Source: an uncultured Eubacteriales bacterium (GTDB lineage: Bacteria; Bacillota; Clostridia; Christensenellales; Aristaeellaceae). Taken from it: a DNA stretch of 64,000 nt. A program made the translations under genes and the position numbers. Position 1 is the first letter of the stretch; each line of letters starts with the position of its first letter. The stretch spans positions 29,886-93,885 of the forward strand of contig CADAPM010000023.1 of NCBI GenBank assembly GCA_902789795.1. The letters run 5' to 3'. Below are positions 44,936-53,759 of this stretch, piece after piece. The notes beneath the pieces were generated by a model that searched no databases, was not told where the DNA came from, and saw only the letters and a program-made list of their open reading frames with translations.

Positions 44936-45930
44936 GCGGCCTTGGGCAGGATCACCCAGCCCTCGGGCGTCTTCTGGCCTTCCGGCAGGCCGTTCAGGGC
45001 CGCGTTCATGGACGCGATCGCCACCTCGCACATCTCATTGGTGGGCTGACGGGTGGTCAGGCGCTGCAGCTGGAGCCCCGGCCAGCGGAGCATCCGGCAG
45101 ACCTTCGTTTCGGAATGGGCCAGGCCCTTGAGCGCTTCATAGCTCACGCCCGTCACCAGCGGCAGCAGGAGCAGGCGGCTCAGCACTTTGATGAAATAGT
45201 TGGAGGATAGATTGAAGCCCGTCAGGCCCAGGATGATATAGTCGATGGTCGTGTACAGCAGGATGGACAGGATGAAGGTGATCAGGATGAAGCTGGTGCC
45301 GCAGCGCGGGTGCAGGGTGCTGAACTTCTGCGCGTTTTCCGGCGTCAGGGGCAGGCCCGCTTCATGGCAGTACACCGTTTTGTGCTCCGAGCCGTGGTAC
45401 TGGAAGGTGCGCCGCATATCCGGCACCTTGCCCACCGCCCAGATGTAGGTGATCAGCAGCACGATGCGGATCACGCCGCTCATCAGGTTCACCGCCAGGG
45501 GCGACCAGCCCGCTTCCGTCAGGAGCCGGGTGGGGATGTTGGGCAGCAGCACGAACAGGCCCAGGGAGAGGATCACGGCCAGCACCATGGCGATGCCCAT
45601 GACCACCTTGTCCACGCCCTTGCCGAGCTTTTCAGCCAGCCATTTTTCAAACTTGGTGGGCTCTTCCTCGGCCACGCCCAGCATCTGGGAGGATTTATCC
45701 AATACCTTCATGCCCTGGCCCAGCATGGTCACAAAGCTGACTGCGCCGCGGATAAAGGGCTTGCCCATCCACGGGTGTTTTTTGCTCAGGGGCTCATAGG
45801 TCTCCCGGGTGACCACGATATCGCCATTCTCGCGCCGCACGGCGATGGCGATGGCCTCCGGGCCTTTCATCATCACGCCTTCCAAAACAGCCTGGCCGCC
45901 GATGTCGACCGGCTTTTTCTGTTCAGACAC
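44932..45930 (-). CDS. DUF1385 membrane protein
   Basis: This 332-residue protein belongs to DUF1385, which in Firmicutes often sits between rpmE and prmC. Signatures are DIGGQAVLEGVMMKGPEAIA at the N-terminus and YHGSEHKTVYCHEAGLPLT in the middle. About four to five membrane segments are visible, such as MGIAMVLAVILSLGLFVLL and VIRIVLLITYIWAVG. The function is unknown. The GTG start at 45930 follows AGGAGG. Position and translational coupling to prmC suggest a link with translation or membrane assembly, but this is only context. Confidence 0.88.
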   Translation of the reverse strand: MSEQKKPVDIGGQAVLEGVMMKGPEAIAIAVRRENGDIVVTRETYEPLSKKHPWMGKPFIRGAVSFVTMLGQGMKVLDKSSQMLGVAEEEPTKFEKWLAEKLGKGVDKVVMGIAMVLAVILSLGLFVLLPNIPTRLLTEAGWSPLAVNLMSGVIRIVLLITYIWAVGKVPDMRRTFQYHGSEHKTVYCHEAGLPLTPENAQKFSTLHPRCGTSFILITFILSILLYTTIDYIILGLTGFNLSSNYFIKVLSRLLLLPLVTGVSYEALKGLAHSETKVCRMLRWPGLQLQRLTTRQPTNEMCEVAIASMNAALNGLPEGQKTPEGWVILPKAA

Positions 45931-45990
45931 AGCAGTTAGCCTCCTTTTACCACAATTGCGTCAATTATCTGACACATTTTCCTTTATGCT

Positions 45991-46021
45991 AAAAAGAAGC
46001 CGGGATAGACCGGCTTCTTTT
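45991..46021 (-). terminator. Terminator after rpmE
   Basis: Minus-strand stem AAGAAGCCGG/CCGGCTTCTT with a short loop is followed by TTTTT. It begins about ten bases after the rpmE stop codon, separating rpmE from DUF1385. The flanking A/T runs could let it act in both directions. Confidence 0.82.
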
Positions 46022-46030
46022 ATATTTGCC

Positions 46031-46207
46031 TCAGATACCGAAACGCTTCTTGAAGCGATCGACGCGTCCGCCGCTGTCAACCAGCTTCTGCTTGCCGGTA
46101 TAGAACGGATGACACTTGGAGCAAATTTCGACACGCAGCTCCGGCTTGGTGGAACCGGTCTCGAAGGTGGCACCGCACACGCAGCGAACGATGCACTTGC
46201 TGGCACT
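46031..46207 (-). pseudogene. rpmE: 50S ribosomal protein L31 lacking its start
   Basis: The frame reads [20 protein letters not shown] and continues to a normal C-terminus [12 protein letters not shown], with the CxC and CSKC zinc cysteines of type A L31. The first nine or so residues (normally like MKEGIHPKY) and the ribosome binding site are missing. An in-frame TAG stands immediately before AGT at 46205-46207, and no in-frame ATG, GTG or TTG precedes the conserved cysteines. A good promoter lies only 12 nt upstream. This looks like a deletion joining the promoter to the middle of codon 10. Confidence 0.85.
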
Positions 46208-46225
46208 CTATGAGCCGCAAAAGCG

Positions 46226-46254
46226 ATTATAGCACAGACGCTTGCAAATGTCTA
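46226..46254 (-). promoter_or_regulatory. Promoter of rpmE
   Basis: Minus-strand TAGACA and perfect TATAAT are 17 nt apart. The predicted start site is about 10-12 nt from the truncated rpmE frame, too close for a ribosome binding site and start codon. Confidence 0.7.
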
Positions 46255-46294
46255 CCATAAATTTTCTGTTTTTGGCGGTTTTTTCTGCGCAGCA

Positions 46295-47263
46295 TCAATA
46301 TCCGATCTCTTTGAGCACCTTGTCCAGGGTCCGGGCCACGGACATGGAAAAGCTGCGCGTGACCATCGGCTTTTCCTCCCGGCGCACGCAGCGGCTCAGC
46401 TGCTCCAGCTCCAGGCGGTAGTTGTTGGGCACGAGGATGGTTTTCGTCTCCTCCTTTCCATCCCGCACCACCGTGTAGGGGATCTCGCCGCACTGGTTGA
46501 ACTGCACGGGCGAATAGATCTCCCCCCAGGTGCCCAGGATGTGGAAACGGTCCATGCGCGGGGCGTTTTCCAGCATGCCGCCGTCCAGGCTCGCCACCAG
46601 GCCGTCCTTATACTGGAACATCACCGAGGTAAACAGGTCGACGCCCTGGTCAGAGAACTGCGCCATCGCCCGGACCCGATCCGGCTCGCGGCCCAGGAGC
46701 CACAGCGCCAGGCCGATGGGATAGCAGCACAGGTCGTAGGCCGCGCCGCCGCCGGCCGACTTGCGCCAGCGGTAATCGCCCTTGCGGGGCAGGCCGCCCA
46801 GGAAGGCGGACGCCAGGTAACGGACTTCGCCGATGGTGCCCGCGTCCAGCTCGCGCTTGACTGCGGCGATCAGCGGGCTGTGCAGGTAGGCGAAGGCCTC
46901 CATCAGGTACACGTTGTTGGCCTCGGCCGTGCGGAACATCTCGTCCTCCTGCGCTTCATTGAGCGCCAGAGGCTTTTCGCACAGGACATGCTTGCCCGCG
47001 GTCAGCGCCCGGAGCACCCACTCATAGTGCAGGTCATTGGGCAGCGGGATATAGACCGCCTCCACATCCGGGTCCGCCAGGAGGACGTCATAGTCCGTAT
47101 ACACCTTCTCAAAGCCGAATTCCTCCTGGAACGAGCGCGCTTTCTCGGGATCCCGGCCCGCGATGGCACACAGGTCGCAGTTTTCCGCCTGCTGCATGGC
47201 CGGTATGGTCTGGGACCGCGCGATGCCCGCTGTCCCCAGTACGCCCCAACGAACATTTTTCAC
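46295..47263 (-). CDS. Gfo/Idh/MocA family NAD(P)-dependent oxidoreductase
   Basis: This 322-residue dehydrogenase has an N-terminal Rossmann fold (VRWGVLGTAGIARSQTIPAM). The family catalytic motif HVLCEKPLALN supplies the lysine after EKP. The C-terminal alpha/beta domain contains GGAAYDLCCYPIGLALWLLG, where the conserved aspartate is present and the usual histidine is a cysteine or tyrosine. Substrates in this family are sugars, inositols or related diols; the exact one cannot be told. The GTG start at 47263 follows AGGAGG. A small reading frame ends 17 nt upstream. Confidence 0.9.
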   Translation of the reverse strand: MKNVRWGVLGTAGIARSQTIPAMQQAENCDLCAIAGRDPEKARSFQEEFGFEKVYTDYDVLLADPDVEAVYIPLPNDLHYEWVLRALTAGKHVLCEKPLALNEAQEDEMFRTAEANNVYLMEAFAYLHSPLIAAVKRELDAGTIGEVRYLASAFLGGLPRKGDYRWRKSAGGGAAYDLCCYPIGLALWLLGREPDRVRAMAQFSDQGVDLFTSVMFQYKDGLVASLDGGMLENAPRMDRFHILGTWGEIYSPVQFNQCGEIPYTVVRDGKEETKTILVPNNYRLELEQLSRCVRREEKPMVTRSFSMSVARTLDKVLKEIGY

Positions 47264-47279
47264 GTCTGTGTACCTCCTG

Positions 47280-47390
47280 TCACCAGTCGATCGGATGGAT
47301 CACGGCGGGATCGATGTGCTCAAGATCCGCCGCGCCCGTGCGCATCATCATGGCCTTCAATTCGCCGGCCGCGGTCCCGCCTAACAGCAT
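47280..47390 (-). CDS. 36-codon reading frame resembling the C-terminus of an alpha-hydroxy-acid oxidizing flavoprotein
   Basis: The frame begins ATG at 47390 after GGGGAGGAACAGAGG and ends TGA at 47280. Its middle (GELKAMMMRTGAADLEHIDP) resembles the last helix of FMN-dependent alpha-hydroxy-acid oxidizing proteins, which end near ELKxxMxLTGxxxLxxI. The first eight codons (MLLGGTAA) look unrelated. It is either a gene remnant left by a deletion or a small protein; codon use is like its neighbours. It lies between the Na/Pi transporter and the Gfo/Idh gene. Confidence 0.5.
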   Translation of the reverse strand: MLLGGTAAGELKAMMMRTGAADLEHIDPAVIHPIDW

Positions 47391-47437
47391 CCTCTGTTCC
47401 TCCCCTTCCCGTCCGTTCCCGGTTCAAAGGCTCGCCG

Positions 47438-49087
47438 TTATTTCATCCGGCCATGCTTTGCCGGGTTGTACAGCGCGGTTGCCACGTTGATGGCCTGGTC
47501 CGAGCAGCGCTCAAGATCCGTGCACATATCCGTGAACACGACGCCGCACAGCGGGTTGCAGGCAGTCACCATCAGACGGTCGATGTGGTTCTGGATGAAC
47601 TGCTCCTGCATGTCGTCCACGCGCTGCTCCAGGGCTTCTGCCTTGGGCAGGAGGTCGAACTGCTCATTCTCAAAGACCTGCATAGCCACATCCAGGGTCT
47701 CCAGCACCGCGCCGGACATGGCGCGCAGCTCCGCGGTCCCGGCCTCGGAGATGGAGGCCTTCGCGTTCTTCAGGCGCTCGCCGAACTCGATCACGTTCTC
47801 GGCGTGGTCGCCGATGCGCTCAAAGTTGGACACCACGCGCACCAGCCTGGACAGGCGGAAGACGTCGTTGTCCGACAGCTGCAGGCTGCGCAGGGTGACC
47901 AGCTTGTCGCTGATGGCGTGGTCCAGATAGTCGATGGTCTTTTCCCGTTCCTCCACCCGGACGTAGAGATCTTCCTTCGTGGGATCGAAGAAGTAGTTGA
48001 GGGCCGTCTCCAGGTTCTCCCGGGCCATATGCCCCATGCGGGTGACCTCCAGCATGGCCTGCTTCATGGCCACCGCCGGGACGACGCGCTTGTTGTCGTC
48101 CACCAGGTAGATCAGCTTCTGCTCGTCCGCGCTGCGCTGTTCATAATCCTTGAGCGGGATGGTGCGCTCCGCCAGCTTCACGATCACATTCGTGAGCGGC
48201 AGCGCGGCGATCACGGCGGTCAGGGCGAAGATAGTATGGGTGTTCGCCACCTGGCGCGCCACGTCGTCGGGCGACAGAGCTTTGATCCAGGTCAGGATGA
48301 CCGGGAACAGGGTGATCAGGAGCAGGAGCAGCGCCGCGCGGAACAGGTTGAAATACAGGTTCAGCAGCGCGGTGCGCTTTCCGTTGCGGTTCGTGGTCAG
48401 GGAGGCCAGCAGGTTCGGCGCTACGGAGCCGATGGCCGCGCCGATCACCAGGTACACGCACTGCTCATAGGTCAACAGCCCTTCCACCGCGAAGGCCTGG
48501 AAGATGACCACTGAGGACGAGGAGCTTTGGAGTAGCGCGGTGAAGGCCACGCCGAAGATCACCGCCACCAGCGGGTTGGACAGGGTGGTCAGGAAGCCCT
48601 GGAATTCCGCGCTGCCGGACAGGGGGACGATGGAGCTCTTCACGAGTCCGATACCCACGAACAGCATGCCGAAGCCCAGGATGATGCTGCCGATGTGCTG
48701 CACCAGGGGCTTCTTGATGAAGATGTGCATGATCGCGCCGATGAAGACCATCAGCGGCGCCAGGGCCGTCAGGTTGAAGGCCGTGATCTGCGCGGTGACG
48801 GTGGTACCGATGTTCGCGCCCATGATCACGCCGATGGCCTGGGAAAGGTTCATGAGCCCCGAGTTCACGAAGCCGATGACCATCATGTCCGTGGCGGAGG
48901 AGCTCTGGATCAGCATCGTCACCACGATGCCGATCAGCACCGCGGCGATCTTGTTGGAGGTGACCCGTTCAAGGATCGTGCGCAGCTGGTCGCCCGCGGC
49001 CTTTTTGAGCCCCGAGGACATGATCTGCATGCCATACAGGAAAAGGCCCACGCCGCCCAGCAAGGAAATTGCGTCCCAAATCGTCAT
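47438..49087 (-). CDS. Na+/Pi cotransporter with C-terminal PhoU-like domain
   Basis: This 549-residue membrane protein of the NptA family should import phosphate with sodium. Two inverted repeats of transmembrane helices each carry the family QSSS motif: LIQSSSATDMMVIGF and LLQSSSSSVVIFQAF. Residues after about 340 form a cytoplasmic PhoU-like helical domain (RVVSNFERIGDHAENVIEFG). It lies 23 nt downstream of the second clostripain gene on the same strand. Direction of phosphate transport and its regulation are not visible. Confidence 0.93.
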   Translation of the reverse strand: MTIWDAISLLGGVGLFLYGMQIMSSGLKKAAGDQLRTILERVTSNKIAAVLIGIVVTMLIQSSSATDMMVIGFVNSGLMNLSQAIGVIMGANIGTTVTAQITAFNLTALAPLMVFIGAIMHIFIKKPLVQHIGSIILGFGMLFVGIGLVKSSIVPLSGSAEFQGFLTTLSNPLVAVIFGVAFTALLQSSSSSVVIFQAFAVEGLLTYEQCVYLVIGAAIGSVAPNLLASLTTNRNGKRTALLNLYFNLFRAALLLLLITLFPVILTWIKALSPDDVARQVANTHTIFALTAVIAALPLTNVIVKLAERTIPLKDYEQRSADEQKLIYLVDDNKRVVPAVAMKQAMLEVTRMGHMARENLETALNYFFDPTKEDLYVRVEEREKTIDYLDHAISDKLVTLRSLQLSDNDVFRLSRLVRVVSNFERIGDHAENVIEFGERLKNAKASISEAGTAELRAMSGAVLETLDVAMQVFENEQFDLLPKAEALEQRVDDMQEQFIQNHIDRLMVTACNPLCGVVFTDMCTDLERCSDQAINVATALYNPAKHGRMK

Positions 49088-49110
49088 TCTGTCAAAAAAT
49101 CCTTTCAGGT

Positions 49111-51690
49111 TCAGTCAGAGATCTTATAGGCTTCCGTCCAGTATTCCTGGTTGTAGATATCGGTGAGCCGGTAGGTCAGGCGCGCGTTGGAAGCGTCGAT
49201 GTACACGTCGGTGACCTTCAGCGTATCCGCGGTGACGGTGATCGGGTCGCCCAGGTACTGGGTCTCCAAATACTGGCCCTCATAGGTGTAATAGTCGCAC
49301 AGGAACTGCAGCTGCGCGCCGATGGGCAGGCCGGACAGGGACTTGGCGATGGTCTCGGTCTCGCCGTTCACATAGTCCGCCCGGGCGCCGACCAGGTAGC
49401 CGTAGCCTTCGGGATCGAAGGAGATCAGCAGCTGCACGCGGTCGCCGTTCAGCAGGGCGGGCACGTAGCCGGTGCGGCTGTCCGCGTCGCCGGAGAGCTG
49501 GTAGTAGGGCACGGGCTGACCGTCGATGGCGAGCCAGGTGCCCTCGGTGTCGGCGATAAAGCCGTCCTCCGTCAGCGTGTACAGGCCGTCCAGGCCCATG
49601 TCGATATACCCGCTGCCGTCGTCAAAGAACAGGTTCAGCTCGATGTCCTGCACCAGCGCCCACTGGTCCTCGGGCAGGCTCAGGCGCTTGCCGTCCGCCG
49701 TATCCCGGAACACGAGCAGGTCGGGATCGATCATGTTCTCGGACAGGTAGGCCGTCAGCTCCTCCCCGGTCAGGTTAAAGTCGCTCAGGAAGGCGGTGTT
49801 GTCCGCGCCCATGCCGCGCACGCGGCCATAGCTGCCGCCGCTCAGCAGGCCGCTCAGCAGCTCGGTCAGCATATCCGCGTTGCCGTAGGCGCTCTGGGAG
49901 GAGTAGCCCGCCCCGGACAGCGCACCCCAGGGGTTGGAGTAGCCGCCGCTGACCGTCTGGCCGCTCAGCTCCAGGCTGGCGAACTGGCGGATGCAGTCGA
50001 TATAGCTGTCGTCCATGCCCAGCTGGTTGTAGGCGCTGACCGCCTTATCCACGTTGGAGAGCTTCTTGTAGGGGAAGTAGATGGACAGGCCGTGGGCAAG
50101 GGCCGCGCCCTCGTTGGTGCCCATGCGCTGGGCCAGGTCCACCAGGTCCACCTGGTCCAGGCGGTTGCTCTCGGCAAACTCCCGGGCGCCGTTGCGGGCG
50201 TTGGAGACCGCCTTATAGTCCTTCTGCTCGATCATGCCGGAGATGGACTGGGCCCAGGCCGTGAGCCGGCTCGGCACCGCCGCGTTCAACTGCGCCAGGT
50301 CGATCACCGACAGGGTGGTCTTCTGGCCCGCGGCCTGCTGGCTGCTGGTGCGCACGAAGTCGTCTACGATCCGCTGGCCCAATTCCACCGTGGGCATGGA
50401 GGTGTTCTTGCCCAGGGCCGTCAGCCAGTCGGTATAGTACCAGCCGTAGCCGGGCTCCGTCTCCTCGGAGGCGATCAGGTAGTCGGCATAGCTGTTCAGC
50501 ATCAGGGCGTTCTCCACCGTGGCCATCAGGCAGGCGTCGAAGCCCACGAAATCGAACTTGATCCCGCCCCGGTCCAGGGCCTGGCTGATGCCCGCCAGGG
50601 TCATGGAGCCGGCGCGCGGGTTCGTCTCGTCATAGCCGTAGCCGCTCACGGAGCCGGAGCCGTGGTCCCACATGATCAGGCCGTAGCGGTCCGCGGGATA
50701 GTTGTTCGCGCAGTACTGGATGAAATCAGCGAGGTTGGAGGGGGTGACCATGGAGGCGGAGCCGTGGTTGTCGTCCAGGCACACGAGCTTGCCGTTTTTA
50801 ACCTGCCACAGCTGGTTGTACCGGCTGGACACCAGGTTGTTGCGCCAGTTGGAGCAGCCGCCGGTCTCGATGATCACGCGCAGCTTGTCACTGAACGACG
50901 CGGCCAGCATCTCCTGCAGGTCCCGGGTGGCCATGGCGGACTTGGACTCCAGGTCGGTGCCGCACATGTAGACCATCAGGGTCACGGTATCCCGGCCGCC
51001 GCCGCGGATGGTGGTATAGGGCGCGCGCACGCCGCTGGCAGCGGGCTTGGCCGTCGCGGAGGCCTTTTTGGTCGCCGTCGCTTTCTTGACCGCGGTGGGC
51101 CTGCGGGTCGCGACCCGGCGCGGCGTCGGCGTGGCGGTAGGCACCGCCGTGGGCTGGTACGCGCTCTCCGCGAACAGGGAGGACAGGCTGCCCATGTCGG
51201 TAAAGCCGTTGTCGGTGTCGCCATAGCCCATGAACATGCTCAGCAGGTCGCCGAGGCCGCCGCCCTGCAGGCCCTGGGTCAGCGGCGCTTCCGTCCGCAC
51301 CGGCGCATTGGTGATCACCGGTGCGCTGGTGCGCCGCGGGGTCGCCGTGGCGCTGTAGACATAATCCGTGGGGCTCAGGACCGTTACGCCGGCATCGTCA
51401 GACCCGCCGCCGAAGAGGCCGCCCAGGCTCCCGCCGCCGCCAAAGAGCAGCAGCAGGATCACGACGATGATGCCCAGCTTCCCGCCGCCCCCGCGCTGGG
51501 GCACGTTGCGGTTGCCGCCGCCTGTGGGCCGCTGCCCGGAGGGACGGGGCCCGGAGGGGCCGTTCATCTGGCGTCCGCTGTAGCCGTTCTGGGAGCCCAC
51601 CGGCCCCTGCCCCTGGGCAGTGCCGTGGGTCTGGATCTGCTTGCCTGCGCCGGAGATATTCTTCTTCCGGCCTGCCTGTTTGTTGTCCAT
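49111..51690 (-). CDS. Membrane-anchored clostripain-like cysteine protease (peptidase C11)
   Basis: This 859-residue protein begins with about 70 residues rich in Gly, Gln, Asn and Pro, followed by one transmembrane segment (KLGIIVVILLLLFGGGGSLGG). A Thr/Lys/Pro/Ala-rich linker (about residues 185-225) leads to the C11 domain, with His343 in LIMWDHGSGS and Cys387 in GFDACLMAT. The N-terminus is therefore cytoplasmic and the protease faces outside. The C-terminal part (about 520-859) is of unknown fold. It shares the catalytic layout of the secreted C11 protein at 40057 but not the ends. Confidence 0.9.
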   Translation of the reverse strand: MDNKQAGRKKNISGAGKQIQTHGTAQGQGPVGSQNGYSGRQMNGPSGPRPSGQRPTGGGNRNVPQRGGGGKLGIIVVILLLLFGGGGSLGGLFGGGSDDAGVTVLSPTDYVYSATATPRRTSAPVITNAPVRTEAPLTQGLQGGGLGDLLSMFMGYGDTDNGFTDMGSLSSLFAESAYQPTAVPTATPTPRRVATRRPTAVKKATATKKASATAKPAASGVRAPYTTIRGGGRDTVTLMVYMCGTDLESKSAMATRDLQEMLAASFSDKLRVIIETGGCSNWRNNLVSSRYNQLWQVKNGKLVCLDDNHGSASMVTPSNLADFIQYCANNYPADRYGLIMWDHGSGSVSGYGYDETNPRAGSMTLAGISQALDRGGIKFDFVGFDACLMATVENALMLNSYADYLIASEETEPGYGWYYTDWLTALGKNTSMPTVELGQRIVDDFVRTSSQQAAGQKTTLSVIDLAQLNAAVPSRLTAWAQSISGMIEQKDYKAVSNARNGAREFAESNRLDQVDLVDLAQRMGTNEGAALAHGLSIYFPYKKLSNVDKAVSAYNQLGMDDSYIDCIRQFASLELSGQTVSGGYSNPWGALSGAGYSSQSAYGNADMLTELLSGLLSGGSYGRVRGMGADNTAFLSDFNLTGEELTAYLSENMIDPDLLVFRDTADGKRLSLPEDQWALVQDIELNLFFDDGSGYIDMGLDGLYTLTEDGFIADTEGTWLAIDGQPVPYYQLSGDADSRTGYVPALLNGDRVQLLISFDPEGYGYLVGARADYVNGETETIAKSLSGLPIGAQLQFLCDYYTYEGQYLETQYLGDPITVTADTLKVTDVYIDASNARLTYRLTDIYNQEYWTEAYKISD

Positions 51691-51736
51691 ACGCTCCTCC
51701 TGTGTGCAAAAAGCAGGGTATGCGGCATCCGCCGCC

Positions 51737-52642
51737 TTATGGGTTTTCCGGGTGCTCCGTCCGCTCGTGATAGCAGCGCACGATGTCGCTCAAAAGCTCC
51801 GGATGGTCAAAATCCTGGTGGTAGACCAGGTTGATCTCGCGCATCATGGTCAGGTTTTCGATGGGCAGGGCCACGATCTTCTTTTTCCCCAGCTCGTCCA
51901 TGCAGGCGCTGCGGGCCAGCACCGACACGCCGAAGCCGCGGCGGATCAGGTCCTTGATGGTGGCAATGTTGTCGATCTCCAGGACCACGTTGAAATCGTT
52001 CAGATGCAGGTTATGGGTCTCCAGCGCAGAGATGAACAGGCTGCGGGTGCCCGAGTCCGGTAGCCGCAGGATCAGCTTTTCCCGCTTGAGCTCCTCGATG
52101 GTCACCATGGTGCGGCGGGCCAGCGGGTGCTCCGGCGCCACCGCCAGGATCAGGCAGTCCGTGTCCAGCATGACCGAGTGCAGGAGCGGGTCGGACACCG
52201 ACCCCTCCACGATGGCCATGTCCAGTTCAAAATTCTTGAGGGCCTCCGACAGCTCGCTCACGGAGCCCGTGATCATCTTGATGCTCATGTGATCCCGCAG
52301 GCTCACGTACCGGGCCAAAGTCTCCGCGATGGAATTGCTCTCCGCCGTGTGGGTGATGCCCACGGTCAGGCTGGTCACCTGGGTGCGCTCGTTCGCCAGG
52401 GCTTCCAGCATGTTGTTGGTCAATGCCTGCATGCGGCGGGCGTACTTGACGATGATGTCGCCCTCCCGGGTCAGGCGCAGGCTGCCCCGGACGCGCTCAA
52501 AGATGTGCACGTTCAGCTCGTTTTCCAGCTGCCTGATATGCTGGCTGACCGCGGGCTGGGACAGGCTGAGCCGTTCCGCCGCCCGGGTGAAGCTGCCCGT
52601 CTCGTACACGGCCAGTACGGACAAGAGGCGCGTATCGATCAT
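51737..52642 (-). CDS. LysR-family transcriptional regulator
   Basis: This 301-residue regulator has an N-terminal winged helix (LSVLAVYETGSFTRAAERLS, SQPAVSQHIRQLENEL). A periplasmic-binding-protein-like effector domain follows from about residue 90. The ligand is unknown. Unlike many LysR genes it is not divergent to its neighbours; it lies between the epimerase-like gene and the C11 protease gene on one strand. The effector domain resembles CysB/CysL-type members only in general. Confidence 0.93.
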   Translation of the reverse strand: MIDTRLLSVLAVYETGSFTRAAERLSLSQPAVSQHIRQLENELNVHIFERVRGSLRLTREGDIIVKYARRMQALTNNMLEALANERTQVTSLTVGITHTAESNSIAETLARYVSLRDHMSIKMITGSVSELSEALKNFELDMAIVEGSVSDPLLHSVMLDTDCLILAVAPEHPLARRTMVTIEELKREKLILRLPDSGTRSLFISALETHNLHLNDFNVVLEIDNIATIKDLIRRGFGVSVLARSACMDELGKKKIVALPIENLTMMREINLVYHQDFDHPELLSDIVRCYHERTEHPENP

Positions 52643-52676
52643 TCGCTGTTGCAGTTCCTTTCTTTGTCTTCGCGGT

Positions 52677-53699
52677 TCAGATCTCGGCCTTGGCCTTCTC
52701 CAGCGCGGCGATCACGCGGTCGCACCACTGGTCGAATTCCGGGTCGGGCACCTGGAGCTCCGGATGGGCAAACACATAGTCGAGCGCGATCCTGACGCCC
52801 TGGTCAAAGCGCACCTTGGTGCACATATCCGGCACGGCCCGCTTGAGCTTGCTGTTGTCAAAGACCACACAGACCGACTTATCCCCCACGAGCCCGCCTT
52901 CAAAATCATAGCCGTAGGGCTTGCCCACAGCGGCCAGATATTCAGACGCCACATGGTAGGCTTTCAGCTCCACGTGGAGCGCGTCCGCGATGGTCTGGTA
53001 GATCTGGTCCCAGGTCAGCGTCTCGTCTCCGGTGATCTGGAAGGCCTCGCCGATGGCGTGCCGGTTGCCCATGAGCCCGGTGTAGCCCACCGCGAAATCC
53101 GTGTTGAAGGTCAGCGTCCACAGGGAAGAGCCGTCGCCCTGGATGATGACCGGCTTCCCATCCAGCATGCGCCGGATCACCTGCCAGAAGCCCTTGTTGC
53201 CGTGCACACCCAGGGGCACATGGCGCTCGTCATAGGTGTGGCTGGGGCGGATGATGGTGACCGGGAAGCCCTCCTCCCGGTACTTGCGCATCAGGAACTC
53301 CTCGCAGGCGATCTTATCCCGGGAATATTGCCAGTGGGGGTTCGCCAGCGTGGTGCCCTCGGTGATGATATAGCTGGCCGCCGGCTTATGGTAAGCCGAA
53401 GCGGAGCTGATGAACATGTACTGCTTCGTCTTCCCCTTGAACAGGCGGTAGTCGCGCTCCACCGCGTCCACCGTGAAGGCGATGAAATCGCTGACCACGT
53501 CAAAGGTCATGCCTTCGAGCTTCTGGGCCACGTCCGCTTCGTCGTGGATATCCGCGATGATGGAATGGGCCTCCGCCGGCACCGCGTCCAGCCGGTTGCC
53601 GCGGTTCAGCAGCCAGACCTCCCAATGGAGCTCATTGATCAGCCGCCGCACGATGGCCGTGCTGATGATCCCTGTCCCGCCGATGAACAGTGCCTTCAT
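52677..53699 (-). CDS. NAD-dependent epimerase/dehydratase family protein
   Basis: This extended short-chain dehydrogenase, 340 residues, has the nucleotide-binding motif FIGGTGIISTAIVRRL, in place of the usual GGxGxxG with glycine in the third position. The active-site region SSASAYHKP lies near residue 100, but the classic YxxxK tyrosine is not obvious. Such proteins resemble the bacterial relatives of chloroplast stem-loop-binding proteins and NmrA-like enzymes. The substrate is unknown. AAGGAGGTCACT precedes the ATG. A perfect palindrome lies in the upstream gap. Confidence 0.85.
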   Translation of the reverse strand: MKALFIGGTGIISTAIVRRLINELHWEVWLLNRGNRLDAVPAEAHSIIADIHDEADVAQKLEGMTFDVVSDFIAFTVDAVERDYRLFKGKTKQYMFISSASAYHKPAASYIITEGTTLANPHWQYSRDKIACEEFLMRKYREEGFPVTIIRPSHTYDERHVPLGVHGNKGFWQVIRRMLDGKPVIIQGDGSSLWTLTFNTDFAVGYTGLMGNRHAIGEAFQITGDETLTWDQIYQTIADALHVELKAYHVASEYLAAVGKPYGYDFEGGLVGDKSVCVVFDNSKLKRAVPDMCTKVRFDQGVRIALDYVFAHPELQVPDPEFDQWCDRVIAALEKAKAEI

Positions 53700-53722
53700 A
53701 GTGACCTCCTTCTTGTCGATCC

Positions 53723-53734
53723 GTTCATATGAAC
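53723..53734. promoter_or_regulatory. Perfect 12-bp palindrome upstream of the epimerase-like gene
   Basis: GTTCATATGAAC lies 24 nt before the start codon, between it and the LRR gene. It could be an operator, possibly for the nearby LysR protein, or part of a palindromic promoter. There is no direct evidence for either. Confidence 0.4.
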
Positions 53735-53759
53735 AAACATGTACGTTTTATACTCTTGA

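Noticed and set aside
49069-51834. 921-codon plus-strand frame
   Set aside because: It is antisense to the C11 protease gene, with low-complexity His/Gly/Val composition and no motifs.
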